Shown here: positions 35,525-47,165 of the stretch, piece by piece | How positions within the stretch are numbered: position 1 is the stretch's first letter | How the letters are laid out: each line of letters begins with the position of its first letter | NCBI GenBank assembly: GCA_905250125.1 | Contig: CAJNOL010000162.1 | Location: 1-64,000, forward strand | Length of the DNA: 64,000 bases | Reading direction: 5' to 3' | Origin: Rotaria sordida | Taxonomy: Eukaryota > Rotifera > Eurotatoria > Philodinida > Philodinidae | The notes under the pieces: model-generated | Told to the model about the DNA's origin: nothing | The model's input: only the letters and a program-made list of their open reading frames with translations | Database searches by the model: none | Position numbers and translations under genes: made by a program

Positions 35525-36306
35525 GGGACATATAGGTCGATATTGTCGTTCTCTCATTTTTCTATTCTTTTTTTTTCAGAACGAAGATTAGTCACGTTTT
35601 GACTGTAACAAAGGATAATAAAAAGATAAAAGAGAAAGAAAGAGGCTTGAGAAAAAAATGAAAATATCGCCATGATTAAATTTCAAACCACTTTCTCTCG
35701 ATTTCTATTTCTGTCATCATAGGTGAACTAAGTTACATTAAGAAAGATATTTATTCTTGTTGACCTCGGTATCTTGATCGAAACTCACGCAATATTTTAT
35801 CATCGGTGGTAAAGAGTAGAATGAAGTATAAAGAAATGAATCAATATTTACATTGTTATGCACTTCGAATGATGAATAAAAAAAAAAAGACAAAACTACT
35901 AACGAAATAAATGAAATCCTTTTTTTTTAATATAAAAAATATCAAACTTAATTTATGGATATACTTAAGTTTTTTTTTTTGAACAATACTATTTTAATAT
36001 AATATAAATAATCTTATGTGAATCAAAAAACGATGCTTTATTCTTTACTCAGCGTTGATAGAAGACAATATAATTAAATAAATTTTAAAGATATACATTT
36101 AAATAAAGAACATAAATATTAATTGATATTCTCGTATAATTCATATCCATTTCTCTGCCTATAGAATATACTTAAAGTACATTTAATAAGTCATTCATAA
36201 GAAAATAGTTTCATGATTGACAATAATTTTGATTTAATTTTATTGCGAAACTTTAATAAATTTTATTCGTTCACGCATAAAAATTTCATATTCAATATCT
36301 TGTATC
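35525..36306. other. upstream region of the EF-hand gene
   Basis: A+T-rich sequence with poly(A) and poly(T) runs. No gene, RNA or repeat was recognised before the Tc1/mariner-type element that begins at 36309. Confidence 0.45.
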
Positions 36307-36308
36307 TA

Positions 36309-37116
36309 GACGGTATTCCAAAAGTCCGAACAAAAAAAGAAAACGTGAATAATTCCTCAACAATACAAGGAATTTAAATATTCTTTTTAAAGTTCTATTC
36401 AATACATTTCAAATTCGAATAAACCAGCATTGTAAAACAGTAATTAGAAATTGGATTTGAAGAAAAACACGTCTACTAAACATTGCATTAGCAATACATT
36501 TCAGCGATTTTATGAAACCAGTACTGTTGAAAATCGCTGATTGTAAAGTAATGATTGAAGAAAAAGTCGATAAAGTTAATGACACTTCTAAAAATGAGTC
36601 ATGGCTCGATTTATGTAACTCTTCTTCTTTGTAGAACTGTTGAACAAATTGTATCTTGTATAATTTTAATAAGAGATGTTCCGTCATGATCCAGTATGTT
36701 ATTGTTTGTAGTAATCAGCATACTTGTACAATAGACCGAATATTTGATTCTGGCTCATTTTCATAAGCATTCTTAACTTCATTGACTTTTTTCCCCAGTC
36801 ATTGCTGTAGATCTTCTAGAATGTGATCGATTTTCAATAGTATCAATTTTACAAAATCGCTGAAATGTGATTCTAATACAGGATTCAGTTAGCGTGTTTT
36901 TGTCGAATTCAACTTGCAGTTTTTGTTGAACAATGGTAGCTAACTTGAATTTAGCTATTAGTAAAACTATTTTAATTATGCCTTTCTAAACACAGTCATT
37001 TTATCTGAAAACTTTAATGAATATGTCATCAAATTGTAAAAAAATATTTTAATCTCTTGAATTGCTGAGGAACTATTCACGATTGTTTTTTTTTCGTTCG
37101 GACTTTTGAAACACTC
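36309..37116. mobile_element. Tc1/mariner-derived foldback element
   Basis: This 808-bp element starts GACGGTATTCCAAAAGTCCG and ends with the inverse of GAGTGTTTCAAAAGTCCG, flanked by TA (36307-36308 and 37117-37118). The inverted similarity continues inward for about 250 bp per arm. Both arms, read inward, contain a TTTCAGCGATTTT...ACTxTTGAAAATCG segment whose translation (QRF...STVENR, then RR) recalls the QRFxxxGSVENRxRSGR helix-turn-helix linker of Tc1 transposases. So each arm seems to carry a remnant of the transposase N-terminus and the element is a non-autonomous palindrome. Confidence 0.8.
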
Positions 37117-37118
37117 TA

Positions 37119-37640
37119 TATGTACTATTACCATTCTTCATATGATAGAAAAAAAAAACATCGAATACTCTTTCATCAGCCATTACGAAAGAAAATGTCG
37201 ATGTTAAATATTCTTTTCATTTTAGTTTATTTATTTCATCTTTCAAAATGATTGTGCAAAGAAATTTTATATTATTTTGAACGTGACTTTAATATAAAAG
37301 AAAATAATGTAGTATAATAACTAATCTTTTGTTTTTGATCACGTTCAAGTCAACACTTATTTTATAATTCGAATTTCACGTCACACCATTTCAGTATATT
37401 TGTTTTTTTTCTTTTGTTCTCTTTTTTTTTTGTACTTGTACTGGTGAGACAGATGGTACCAATCTATTTTCTTGTCTGTCATCAATAAGAAAAATTCTGT
37501 TACAAGCTTATACATACATAGAGTTTTGTCTAATGTATGTATCAAGAGTAAGATTAATTAATCAATATGAATATTAAATTAATTTTTAAAGATTATGATC
37601 TTTTTTTTTTTTATTTAATCGTCTATTTCAGATTAAAAAT
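37119..37640. other. upstream region of the EB-module gene
   Basis: A+T-rich, with a long T run ending in TTTATTTAATCGTCTATTTCAG just before the ATG at 37641. This may be a splice acceptor of an untranslated first exon. Nothing else is recognised. Confidence 0.4.
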
Positions 37641-38971
37641 ATGTGGTTTATTTTATTATTTATAATCGATTTTATCGTTGCAAAACCGATTTATTATGAT
37701 AGTGCACTTGGTTATAAATGTGAAAGAAATGAACATTGCGGTGGTCTTGTACCAAATTCAATGTGTTTTAATAATAAATGTATATGTCAAGTTGGATATA
37801 AATCTGATGGCATTTTTCGATGTGTATCTGAAATACGTCATCGTCGACAAATTAATTTTGGTAAAAGAAACTTAAGTTTGTTTGTTTTTCTTCTTTTTAT
37901 TTTATTTCGAATTGTTTTTTTTCGTGAGAATTTAGGAGTTCAAATGTTAGGTGAAGAATGTGAATCAAATGATGAATGTCGTCGAACACCAGTTGATGGA
38001 ACAAAAGTATGTTTATTAAATCGATGTCAATGTTCATCTGGTCATGTACCAATTGATGCTTATCGATGTATTCGAGATTTTGGTTAGTCTTTTTATTTCT
38101 ATTTGTGAATTTTCCTGTAATAAAAAAGTATTTATTGAATATAGAACAATTATCATCAAATACACGAGTAATAAAAACATCTGAAATAGAAGAACCTCCT
38201 GGTTATGGTTCAAGTTGTTTGACAAATAAGAATTGTCAACATTCAACTGTTCAACTTGAATGTTTTCGTGGAACATGTGTTTGTTTAGAAGGTTATGTTC
38301 CATTGGGAAAATATTTATGTTATAATATTCGTGGACAAGGTAAAGAATTTTTTAAATGATATTACAATAGTTTTTTGACTAAATTATGTATTAAGGTGCA
38401 CCAATCATAGAAAGTTCAACTCTCACTTCTACGCTTTCTACAATAACATCAACATTCAATTTACCAAATAATGAAATTGTTAAATCTTTAGGTAAATTAG
38501 GTAATACATGTACAAGTGATTATTATTGTCGACGATCAGTATCTCAATCACATTGTTATAATGGAAAATGTTCATGTATTAATGGTTATATATCAGTGGA
38601 TTCTTATACTTGTATTGAAGGTAATTAATTATTTATAAATATATCTATATCTATATCTATATCTATATACATATTCAAAATTAGATACAAATGCAGATTT
38701 AACAGTAAACTCTGTTGGTTATAAAAGTCTATTAGGTGGAAAATGTAAAACAAATCAGAATTGTCATACATCAGATGCAAGATGTTTAAATAGTATTTGT
38801 ATTTGTCCAAAAGGTTATTTTCCTATTGATAGTTGGAATTGTTTAAAAGATTCAGGTATGAAATTAAACTATTAGTCTAATCTAATTAAATGTATTATTA
38901 GATGTATCTAATGAAGAATTAATTCAAACGACAACAAAAGCTTCCACGACCACGACAAGAGCAACAACAAT

Positions 38972-39009
<38 letters not shown>

Positions 39010-39248
39010 CTACTGGTTTTCTTTGGTGGCCATGGTCACCATCATCAACAACACAACAATCATTAATTAATTTAAAAAATACATTTCCTTTTCGTTGTTT
39101 ACTTAATCGACAATGTATTAGTATGGATAGAAATTCTCATTGTGCATCATTTGGACGATGTGTATGTAATATTGGTTTTAAATTAGAAATGACTAGTACA
39201 GGACAACAATGTGTTCGAAAAATAATCAATAACGATGACTGTGACTAG
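37641..39248 (+). CDS. secreted protein with six EB-type cysteine modules
   Basis: Exons: 37641-37860, 37936-38082, 38145-38339, 38396-38620, 38685-38855, 38902-39248; 434 aa. Residues 1-15 form a signal peptide. Six modules follow, each with six Cys in the pattern C-x5-C-x8-11-C-x4-5-C-x-C-x2-G-x8-C (for example GKCKTNQNCHTSDARC, then CICPKGYFP). This is the EB module known from nematode and rotifer extracellular proteins. Each module lies in its own exon and all five introns are in phase 1. Module 6 is preceded by a poly-Thr linker encoded by an (ACA)n tract (~38971-39012) and a WWPWSPSS segment. No C-terminal anchor is seen, so the protein is probably released. The ligand is unknown. Confidence 0.85.
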
Positions 39249-41186
39249 AAAAAAAAACCAAATGAATCTTTTCTTTTTTGTTTTTTTAATGTTCCGGTGT
39301 ATTGCTGTTGTTGTTTTTTTAATGTATATGTTGATATTCGAGTTCATTATTAATTTGTAGTAACAAACAACAAGGACAATATATAACAACTAAATAATCT
39401 TTAAAAAAAATAGAATTCTTTTAAAAATAAGAAAAATAATTAAATGGTATTTTATATTAAATTTGTTTACTTATAAATCAAATTCTATACGAATTTTTAT
39501 ATAAAATGAAATTAAAGAATTAGGCTAACAATAATATGCACAAAAATCTGTATGATGAAAAAGAAACCTTTCCTTTCAAAATAAATATTTCATATTCAAG
39601 AACATATATAAACTAATATCATTACAACATCTACATATATCGCGTTGCAATTGTAGTTCATAATTCTAGAAAATTTTTTCGAGCTTTTCTTAATGCTTAG
39701 TGTTCATAACTAGAATTAAATAAATAATTGATATCAACCGATAAGATAAACACTTGTGAAGCCTATGATGAGGCCAGCTTTAAGCATTATTCAGACGAAC
39801 TTAAGCTAGGAAAAGTCTGTGATACCAACAAAAACTAGCCTATACGTCAATCTACTATTGTATGTCTCAATCAGCGTATTGGTAGTCCAACTTCACCATT
39901 ACATTTCTAATTTTTAACAGTCAAAAAGAAAACAAAAAAAACTTGTTTTTTGTTTTAATGATTAGAATTTTAAAAAATTCCATGTTTCAAAATAGGAGCA
40001 CTTTGTGTAAAATGTAAACGCTAATTCACACAACATGCAATCAGTTTGTGTCAATAGTAACGAGAGTTTGTATACATACCATTGTGATTTGCATAGATGA
40101 ATAAATTTTTATGGTATTATTTAGAAATATTATCCACAAAAAAGATATTGACAATGAAATTTTTCAAGAATTATATCTTTCTTGAATTGGAAAGAAAAGT
40201 TTTTTGTTGAGGAAGTAATTTGAGAAACAATATTTTGGTTAAGTAAAATATAGGTAGCTTACAAAAACAGAGAAAACTATAGAAGAGTAAATCTTCAATG
40301 GGAAAAATTCTTCTACTTCTAATATCAGGTAGTTCTAATAAATGGAAAATGGTATGTCTCATACTCGTAATGATTGAAATATTAGTTGTGTTTTTTTCTA
40401 ATTGCTTCAAGAAGATTCAACAGAATTTATAATTCTAATAGTAATCAAGATAAAAATATAGATGTGTAATGAAATAATAGCAAGAGAAAAAAGTAGTCAA
40501 TAATAATGAAACATTAATCATCGTCATCCAAACCATACAAGAAGTGTTCTAAATCGATTAAAAACTACAAAAATCAATTAAATTTTTAAAAGAATTCTTC
40601 TAAAAATTATTTCAAATTTTTCATTTCGCTCAATTTAATATAAAACTTGTATAATTTGATCACTTCATCAGCGCCATTAGCAACAAGTAAATGTATCCTT
40701 AACAAAATTGATCGAATTTTAGAAATACAAAGACACCAAGTAAATCTTGAATCACTGGCTTTTTTGTGGAATTTAAGATGATCTCTTTTTCTGTCGCTGT
40801 CTATCGAAGCAACTAAATAGTATATTTTTTCATATAAAATAAAAGCTTGTAAACCGTTAACGAAAAAAAAAATGAATATAATACAAATATAAAACACTGC
40901 ATTATTTCACACAAATTATAAAAAGGTAAAAGATTAAAACAAAAAAAAAAAGAATTTACATTATTGAATATGAAAAAGAAAATGGTAATGACTAAATTAT
41001 TAACTGAGTAGCTTGTACATAAACACGTACAAGCAAACATTGCTTAGAAAACTTGTATTAATTGAATATTTGTTTCATCTATTTCTTTTGTATGTATTTA
41101 TCTTGATTATCCGTATGAAAAGGTCATCGTTGTTATTCTAATAATACTTCATCAAATAGAGTAATATTATGAAAATCTATTTACTA
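39249..41186. other. convergent intergenic spacer
   Basis: Lies between the 3' ends of the EB-module gene (plus) and the PDZ gene (minus). A+T-rich; short frames at 40171-41040 on the minus strand are low-complexity and lack motifs. No repeat pair was recognised. Confidence 0.5.
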
Positions 41187-42496
41187 TTATTGTTGACGAC
41201 GTTGATCAAAAATAGATTTAGGCGTTTTTGATGTACCTTGTACTGACAATAGATCTTCTTCAAGAGCACGAAATGATCGAGAAATTTTTCCTTCAGATGA
41301 ATAAGGAATATGTTTTTGTTGTTCATAATTCATTACAGCTTGATATGTAGGTGATGGTTTATAATAAATATTATCATTACAATTGACTGTTGATTGAGAA
41401 AGATTATTTCTAAAAAAAAAAACATAATAAATTTTTCTTTTTTTTGTAAACTAAACTTTATAGTTTTATTTCAAATATTACCCTTTAATTTCATCAATTA
41501 AATTTCCTGTTTGTGATTTATATGCTTTTGGTCTCCACATTTCACGTTCTAAAAATTTGAATATTTTTATAAAATTAAACTAAAAACAAAAAAAAATTTT
41601 TAACTTACGAAGTGGATCTCGATTATAAGCTGATGATGATTCAAAATTTGCTTAAAATTTTTAAATATTAAAAACAAAAACAAACAATAACAAAATAATA
41701 AAAACTTACTAACTTTTGGACGTAAATGTTCAGGAATTTCATGTGTATAATCACCTAAAAACAGAATTTATCCAAGGATTTAAATATCCTCTCATACTAG
41801 ATTGTCGATTCATTGATTTTTCTGTTCGTTCATTGAATTGCATTGCTGTTCGATTATGATTACTACTAAGATGAGTTTGAGGCTTAAAAAACAAAAACAA
41901 AGAATCTTTATCATTATTATTATAAAATAAAAAAATATTTTCTTGTACATAATTTGATACAGTGGAATTATTTTTAACAACTCGTAGGTTTGGCATTTGA
42001 TGTACAGAACCTATTTTTGTTTGTGAAAACGATTGAGGTGTTGATATCGATTGTTGATTAATTGCTCCTCTATAATGAATATAGATGAGTATAAATTCAT
42101 TATCATGATTGATAGACATACTTGATAACAGTTAATTCAAGTTCATTACCAGACCGTGCTATTTCCATTTTAACATCTTGATGAGTAAGATTAGTCACAT
42201 TTCGACCATTGATTGATATAACTTGATCACCTGCATTTAAACCGTTTATATGTGCTAGTGTATTTGGATTGACCTTGGAGAAAAGAAAAGAAAAGAAAAG
42301 AAAAACAAAGGTCATGTAATTTTGTATCTTATTTAGATACATACCAATTGAATCGATAATGGGATGGACAGTCATTACCACCTAAATAAAATAGATACTT
42401 AACAAAGAATAACTTTTAAATTTAACCTTGAAGATGAAAACCCCATTGTTGATCAAAACTTTCACGTTCAAGATGAATTATTATTGGAGAATTCAT
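41187..42496 (-). CDS. PDZ protein of the Zasp/ALP (PDLIM) type, no LIM domain
   Basis: Zasp/ALP proteins bind alpha-actinin at Z-discs and actin anchorage sites. Exons (minus): 42496-42427, 42381-42345, 42273-42122, 42069-41949, 41882-41798, 41754-41710, 41650-41609, 41548-41482, 41409-41187; about 280 aa. The PDZ domain has WGFHLQGG, then PLSIQL, VNPNTLAHINGLNAGDQV and SINGRNVTNLTHQDV. Downstream are REMWRPKAY, TGNLIDEIK, SPTYQAV and SRSFRALEED, matching the SPxYQAV and SRSFR segments of vertebrate ZASP. No LIM domain follows. Reading exon 2 (42381-42345) in frame with exon 1 gives GGNDCPSHY, whereas the PDZ sequence PLSIQL needs a one-base shift near the G run at 42361-42363. The interval 41883-41948 can be an intron or 22 extra codons. 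The 43-nt intron 41755-41797 is inferred. Confidence 0.8.
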
Positions 42497-45400
42497 CTTA
42501 GGAAATAAATATATCTGCAATTGTTGATATTGAAAACAGTTGGTATTTTCTGCTCTAATATACACATATACGTATATATATCACAACAAGGTTTGACACG
42601 GATATATAACAAACTAAACGAACTAGTTTCTTTCTGTTAATTCAATAGATTGACAAAAGGACAGAGAAATTATGTAGACTGATTGCATAGATTTCTTTCT
42701 TATTTCCCTATTCTTTTAGATCTAATGAGTAATAAAAGAGAAAAGAAAAGCAAAAGAAATCATCGGAATATATCAACATTACTATGTTATATTTTGGATA
42801 TATACAGAACAAATATGAGTGAATTGACGCTTGAGTAATATGAAGAGAAAACGTGGATGTCAGATAGAATATATATCAATATATATATGATATTCAAAAG
42901 GATTTCCTTGTCATTAAAAAAAAAGTCATGAAGGGCATATTTTTATTTCTAAAAAAAGAAATGACATCAACTTCATTAAATTTATTTATTATTCATTTGT
43001 CTTCTGTTTTTTCTAATATTAATTATCGAAGATTTTAATCAAGTATGCAGAGAATATATTATTGAACAATGAATAAATCGAGTATAGAAAAAAATCTTCT
43101 TTTATTTTCTAATCAACTACATGCTAGGAAAAATATTTTTCATAAAAGATTCGTTTTTTTTTCTTTTCCACAACAATCATATTGACAATATTCTTCTCAT
43201 AATATCATATTTCAATTTAATATAATAACTCTTTTCCTATAAAATGATATCTTAAAGATAAATTTATTTTCTATAAAATACAAGCGTTAATGATTGTTAG
43301 AATTTGTCACATGCAATGACAGATGTGCTAGAGAATTTTTTTTCGTCATAACATATGGCGATATTTACAATGACAACGATTATTATACGATCTATGTCCA
43401 CTGTATTTCGAAGTATCAACCTAAAAATAAAATTTTGCAGTTCTATACATAAATGATGACATTCAGGATATGATATAATCTTTTCATTGAGAAATAAACA
43501 TGACAGAAGCTTTTCTAATAGAATAGTTGAGAATTTCATATTTAGAATAAATGTATTTTAATTATGTTCTATCTTCTCTTTTATTAAAAAAAAAAAAAAA
43601 AATGCTTTTTTCTTTATTATCAATTTTAATCTGTCATCTGTCGGTGACGAGCGGAAAGATTAATCATGTTCTTCTTATCCAATGTTGAAAGTTAAGGTTT
43701 CGTTGACCTTCATATTTATTAGCAAAATTCTTTGAAAAGAAAAATTATTTTATACATAATTATAATATACTTTGAGTAAATTACAAGGAATTTAATTCAA
43801 TTGAAGAGTTCTAATTTGTTTAATTGTTTATTTTTCTGAAAAACAAAAAAAAACTTCATATTTAAAGAAACATATTTCTAGGGTTATAGAACAAATAATC
43901 AATGATTAATTCACTCGACACATTGTGCATAGGCTTTTATGATGCCTTGAAAGTCTACTAACGACCCAATGAATTCTACACATCCATCCTGTTTTCGATC
44001 GATAATTATTTTATTTTTATTTGTTGTGACATATAGAAAAAAAAAAATACGACTTCAATCCTTGATTAAATAAATGTCTAGTAGAGTTTGATTCGTATCC
44101 AAAATTGATCAAATCTAAATATTATATTTAGTCAATGAAATTTGAAACAAATAACATAATGATACATCGATTTAATATATATTTAACAATAATTTTAATT
44201 ATCAGTAGAAATTATAAATATTTTATATTGATCATAATATACTTGAGGTCATAATCTAATTGATTGACTCATCATTAAACAAATATGATTGCTGATATAT
44301 GATCAATAGACTAACACATTTATAAATCGAATTTAACCAATCACTTACCATTAAAATTAATCATATTTAGTATGAAATTCTATCTCAACAAATCTCAAAT
44401 ATATACATCCAAATCTCCAATGAATTCTATTGTCTATATTAATCATTTGAACGTTTTTATTTTTATTATCTTCTATGTAACAATATAAAATCTACTATAT
44501 ATGATAAAGAGATAATTCATCGAATATATTACTCATATAATTGTTCTATTAAAGAAATTTATTAATATTTAATATTTAATTATTATATTTAGTTAATAAT
44601 GAAACTAATAATAGAGAAAAGTGTAATATAGATAATTTTCTATATACATATTATTAATTCCTATAAGAAAATGAATTTTTTATTTTCTAAATATTTTCTT
44701 TAAAATGATTATTCTTTCTTTTTTTTTTTGATTTCATATAAATATCGTTTTATTCTTCTATGCTTTCAATATTTTCAACATAGAGATAAGCACTAACACT
44801 TATGAGATGAATATTATGGCAGATTTTTTTTTTCGCTGAACTGTCAAAAATACTAATCATATGAGACAAGTTGTCATCATTATGTAAACTAGATTAACAC
44901 CTTGAATTCATTATATAGAATTGACAATAATTTATAAGTATTACATACATCAGGGCGTTTCTTTTTTTTCTTTCTCTCTCTCTCTCTCTCTCATTTTCTC
45001 GTTTTTTGCATGCTTCCTTTATTCTTATTTTCGCCTCTCTCTAGCCTAACTTACTATTACTATAATCATAGAACACGCAGTCGGGTTTGCATTTCATCAG
45101 TCTAAGAGAGGTATTCAGACGATAGAGAGAGAGAGAGAGAGGAAAAAAACGCATGCGCGAAGCATTCTATAAGACATTCTCGGCGACGAACAGACAATAG
45201 GTTCGTAGATGCCGGTTAATGCAGAAGAAAGATAGTAAAGAAAATATTCGTGTAGAATAATAAATATTTGTATTTCTAATTCTGCTTTTCCCTCCCTCTC
45301 GTTTTCTCTTGTACTAAAGGAAACAAGGACAACTTTTTTTTTTCTTAACTAAGTCGCATGGCACTTCAGCTCCTCCTTATGTTTTATCTTAACATTTTCC

Positions 45401-47165
45401 TAGAACTATGTATCTATATGTTATTGATGTGATTTTTCTGTAAAATAAAAAAGATCACTATCATCTATTATTTTCTTACTGAATTATTATTATCATGGTA
45501 ATGCGTAGATATTCTGTTTTTCTAAAAAAATTTCTTTTAATATAAAGTTAAATTTATTCTGAAAAAATCGTTTTTTTTTTGTTTTTCATTCTAGATATTC
45601 ACTAATCTTTTATCGATATTCTTATTAACATTGAATAATTCTTTAAAAAAAAAACAAAACGAGACAATCTAATGCTTTAATGATTAATATTATTCAATAC
45701 TTTCAGAATCATTTGACAAAAAATAATCGCTCAATATCAAATCTAACTCAATCAATTGTATGAATCAAGCTTCTTAACCATTTGCCGGAAATTGACTTCT
45801 GACAACGAACAAGTCAAGTAGATAGCTTCTCTTATTCTTTGAAATACAAACAAATCTGACATTTCTTCTCTCGCTTTTTTTTTGTGAATCTTTTATCGAC
45901 TATAATCAGGAAATATATTCAGAGATTTACATACGTAGTTGTCCCAATCTATTGATTTTCTAATATCTAAATTGTACTTACAATCGTATCTATAAAACTT
46001 GAGAAAATTTATTCTTCATCTATCCGATTGACAAAAATAGTATTAAGAAGAGTTGAGTTTGTTGTCGAAGTTCGTCTGACATATTTGTAATTTAATTTAG
46101 AAAGTTATTGAATAAATTTGAAATGACAACATACAAGTTAGATAATATATATATATATATATATAGAAGACGAAGAAAAACAATGATAACTTTTTTTCTT
46201 TTTTATAGTGAACAGATAAATAGATACAGATAAATAAATTGATGAGATATTTACAAGGTCAACAGAAGAAGAAAACAAAAAAAAAACGAAAATATGAGAT
46301 TATTATAGATATTTATTGTTGGACAATAATTAATAAATACAGACAACAAGAGAATTCTTTCTTTTCCTCATCAATTATGAAAGAAAAATTAGTAGAAACA
46401 AATATTTTTCTCAATCTCTCTCTTTTATAATTAGTTATCAGGACTTTTTTTTTTCGAACATATAATAATTATATTATATGATTTTACGTGACATATTTTT
46501 GTCGACTTGTTGCATGATTTCTCTTTGGTTCTCTCTTTCTATACTTTTTTTTTTATTAATATTGAGCTTGCATGTTTCGATAATCATCATATTATTGCAG
46601 AAGATCTATAACAAAAAAATATGCAATCTGTTTTCTGCATCGAGATACGTATGTCACTATCTAGAATAGAACAGCTCTATGCATGTATTGTGTTAATATA
46701 TATACATAGTAAAATGACATGCTGATACTTTGTTCTATATCTGATTAGTTAGTTGAGAGAGAGAGAGAGAAAGTAAGGCTTGATAAACTAATCAAGGACA
46801 TTGATGATGATGATGATGATGATGTTATTCTTTTTTACTAAACTCTAGCATCAATCAGTTTTATTTCTTTTATTGAAAGCACGAACGATCATTAGGAAAA
46901 AAAAATCCTTCCTTTCTTTTTTTTTTTATGAATAAAAAATCCTATACGCTTGAACAAATACATTATATTCAATTGATGAAAGAAAAATATTTAGTCATGA
47001 CTATAGAAAAGAAATATATCAATGAATTAAAGAGGATTTCTTTTTCTTAACACGTCTTAGAATATATATATATATATATATAAATAATTTATTTGTGTTC
47101 TTTTTTTTTTTAAGTTATTAAATGACTATACAATTAATAATATGAGAAATAAAATAATATGAAAA
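42497..47165. other. divergent intergenic region (PDZ gene and K+ channel upstream sequences)
   Basis: A 4.7-kb stretch between two divergent genes, with no supported ORF. It contains many poly(T)/poly(A) runs, a (TC)n run at 44972-44992, an opposed (GA)n run at 45123-45142 with unusually G+C-rich sequence just after it (GCATGCGCGAAG, CTCGGCGACGAACAG), (TA)n tracts near 46149 and 47064, a (GA)n run near 46756 and a (GAT)n run near 46805. The 45.1-45.3 kb patch is the best guess for a promoter or untranslated exon of the channel gene. Confidence 0.5.
44972..45142. promoter_or_regulatory. opposed (TC)n and (GA)n tracts, possible GAGA-type control region
   Basis: A 21-bp TC tract and a 20-bp GA tract lie about 130 bp apart in opposite phase and could pair as a long hairpin or bind GAGA-type factors. 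They sit 2 kb upstream of the channel ATG next to a short G+C-richer patch. Function is inferred from position only; they may simply be microsatellites. Confidence 0.3.

Noticed and set aside
36409-36687. 92-residue minus-strand frame
   Set aside because: It lies inside the left arm of the Tc1/mariner foldback, on the strand opposite the transposase relic, so it is a shadow.
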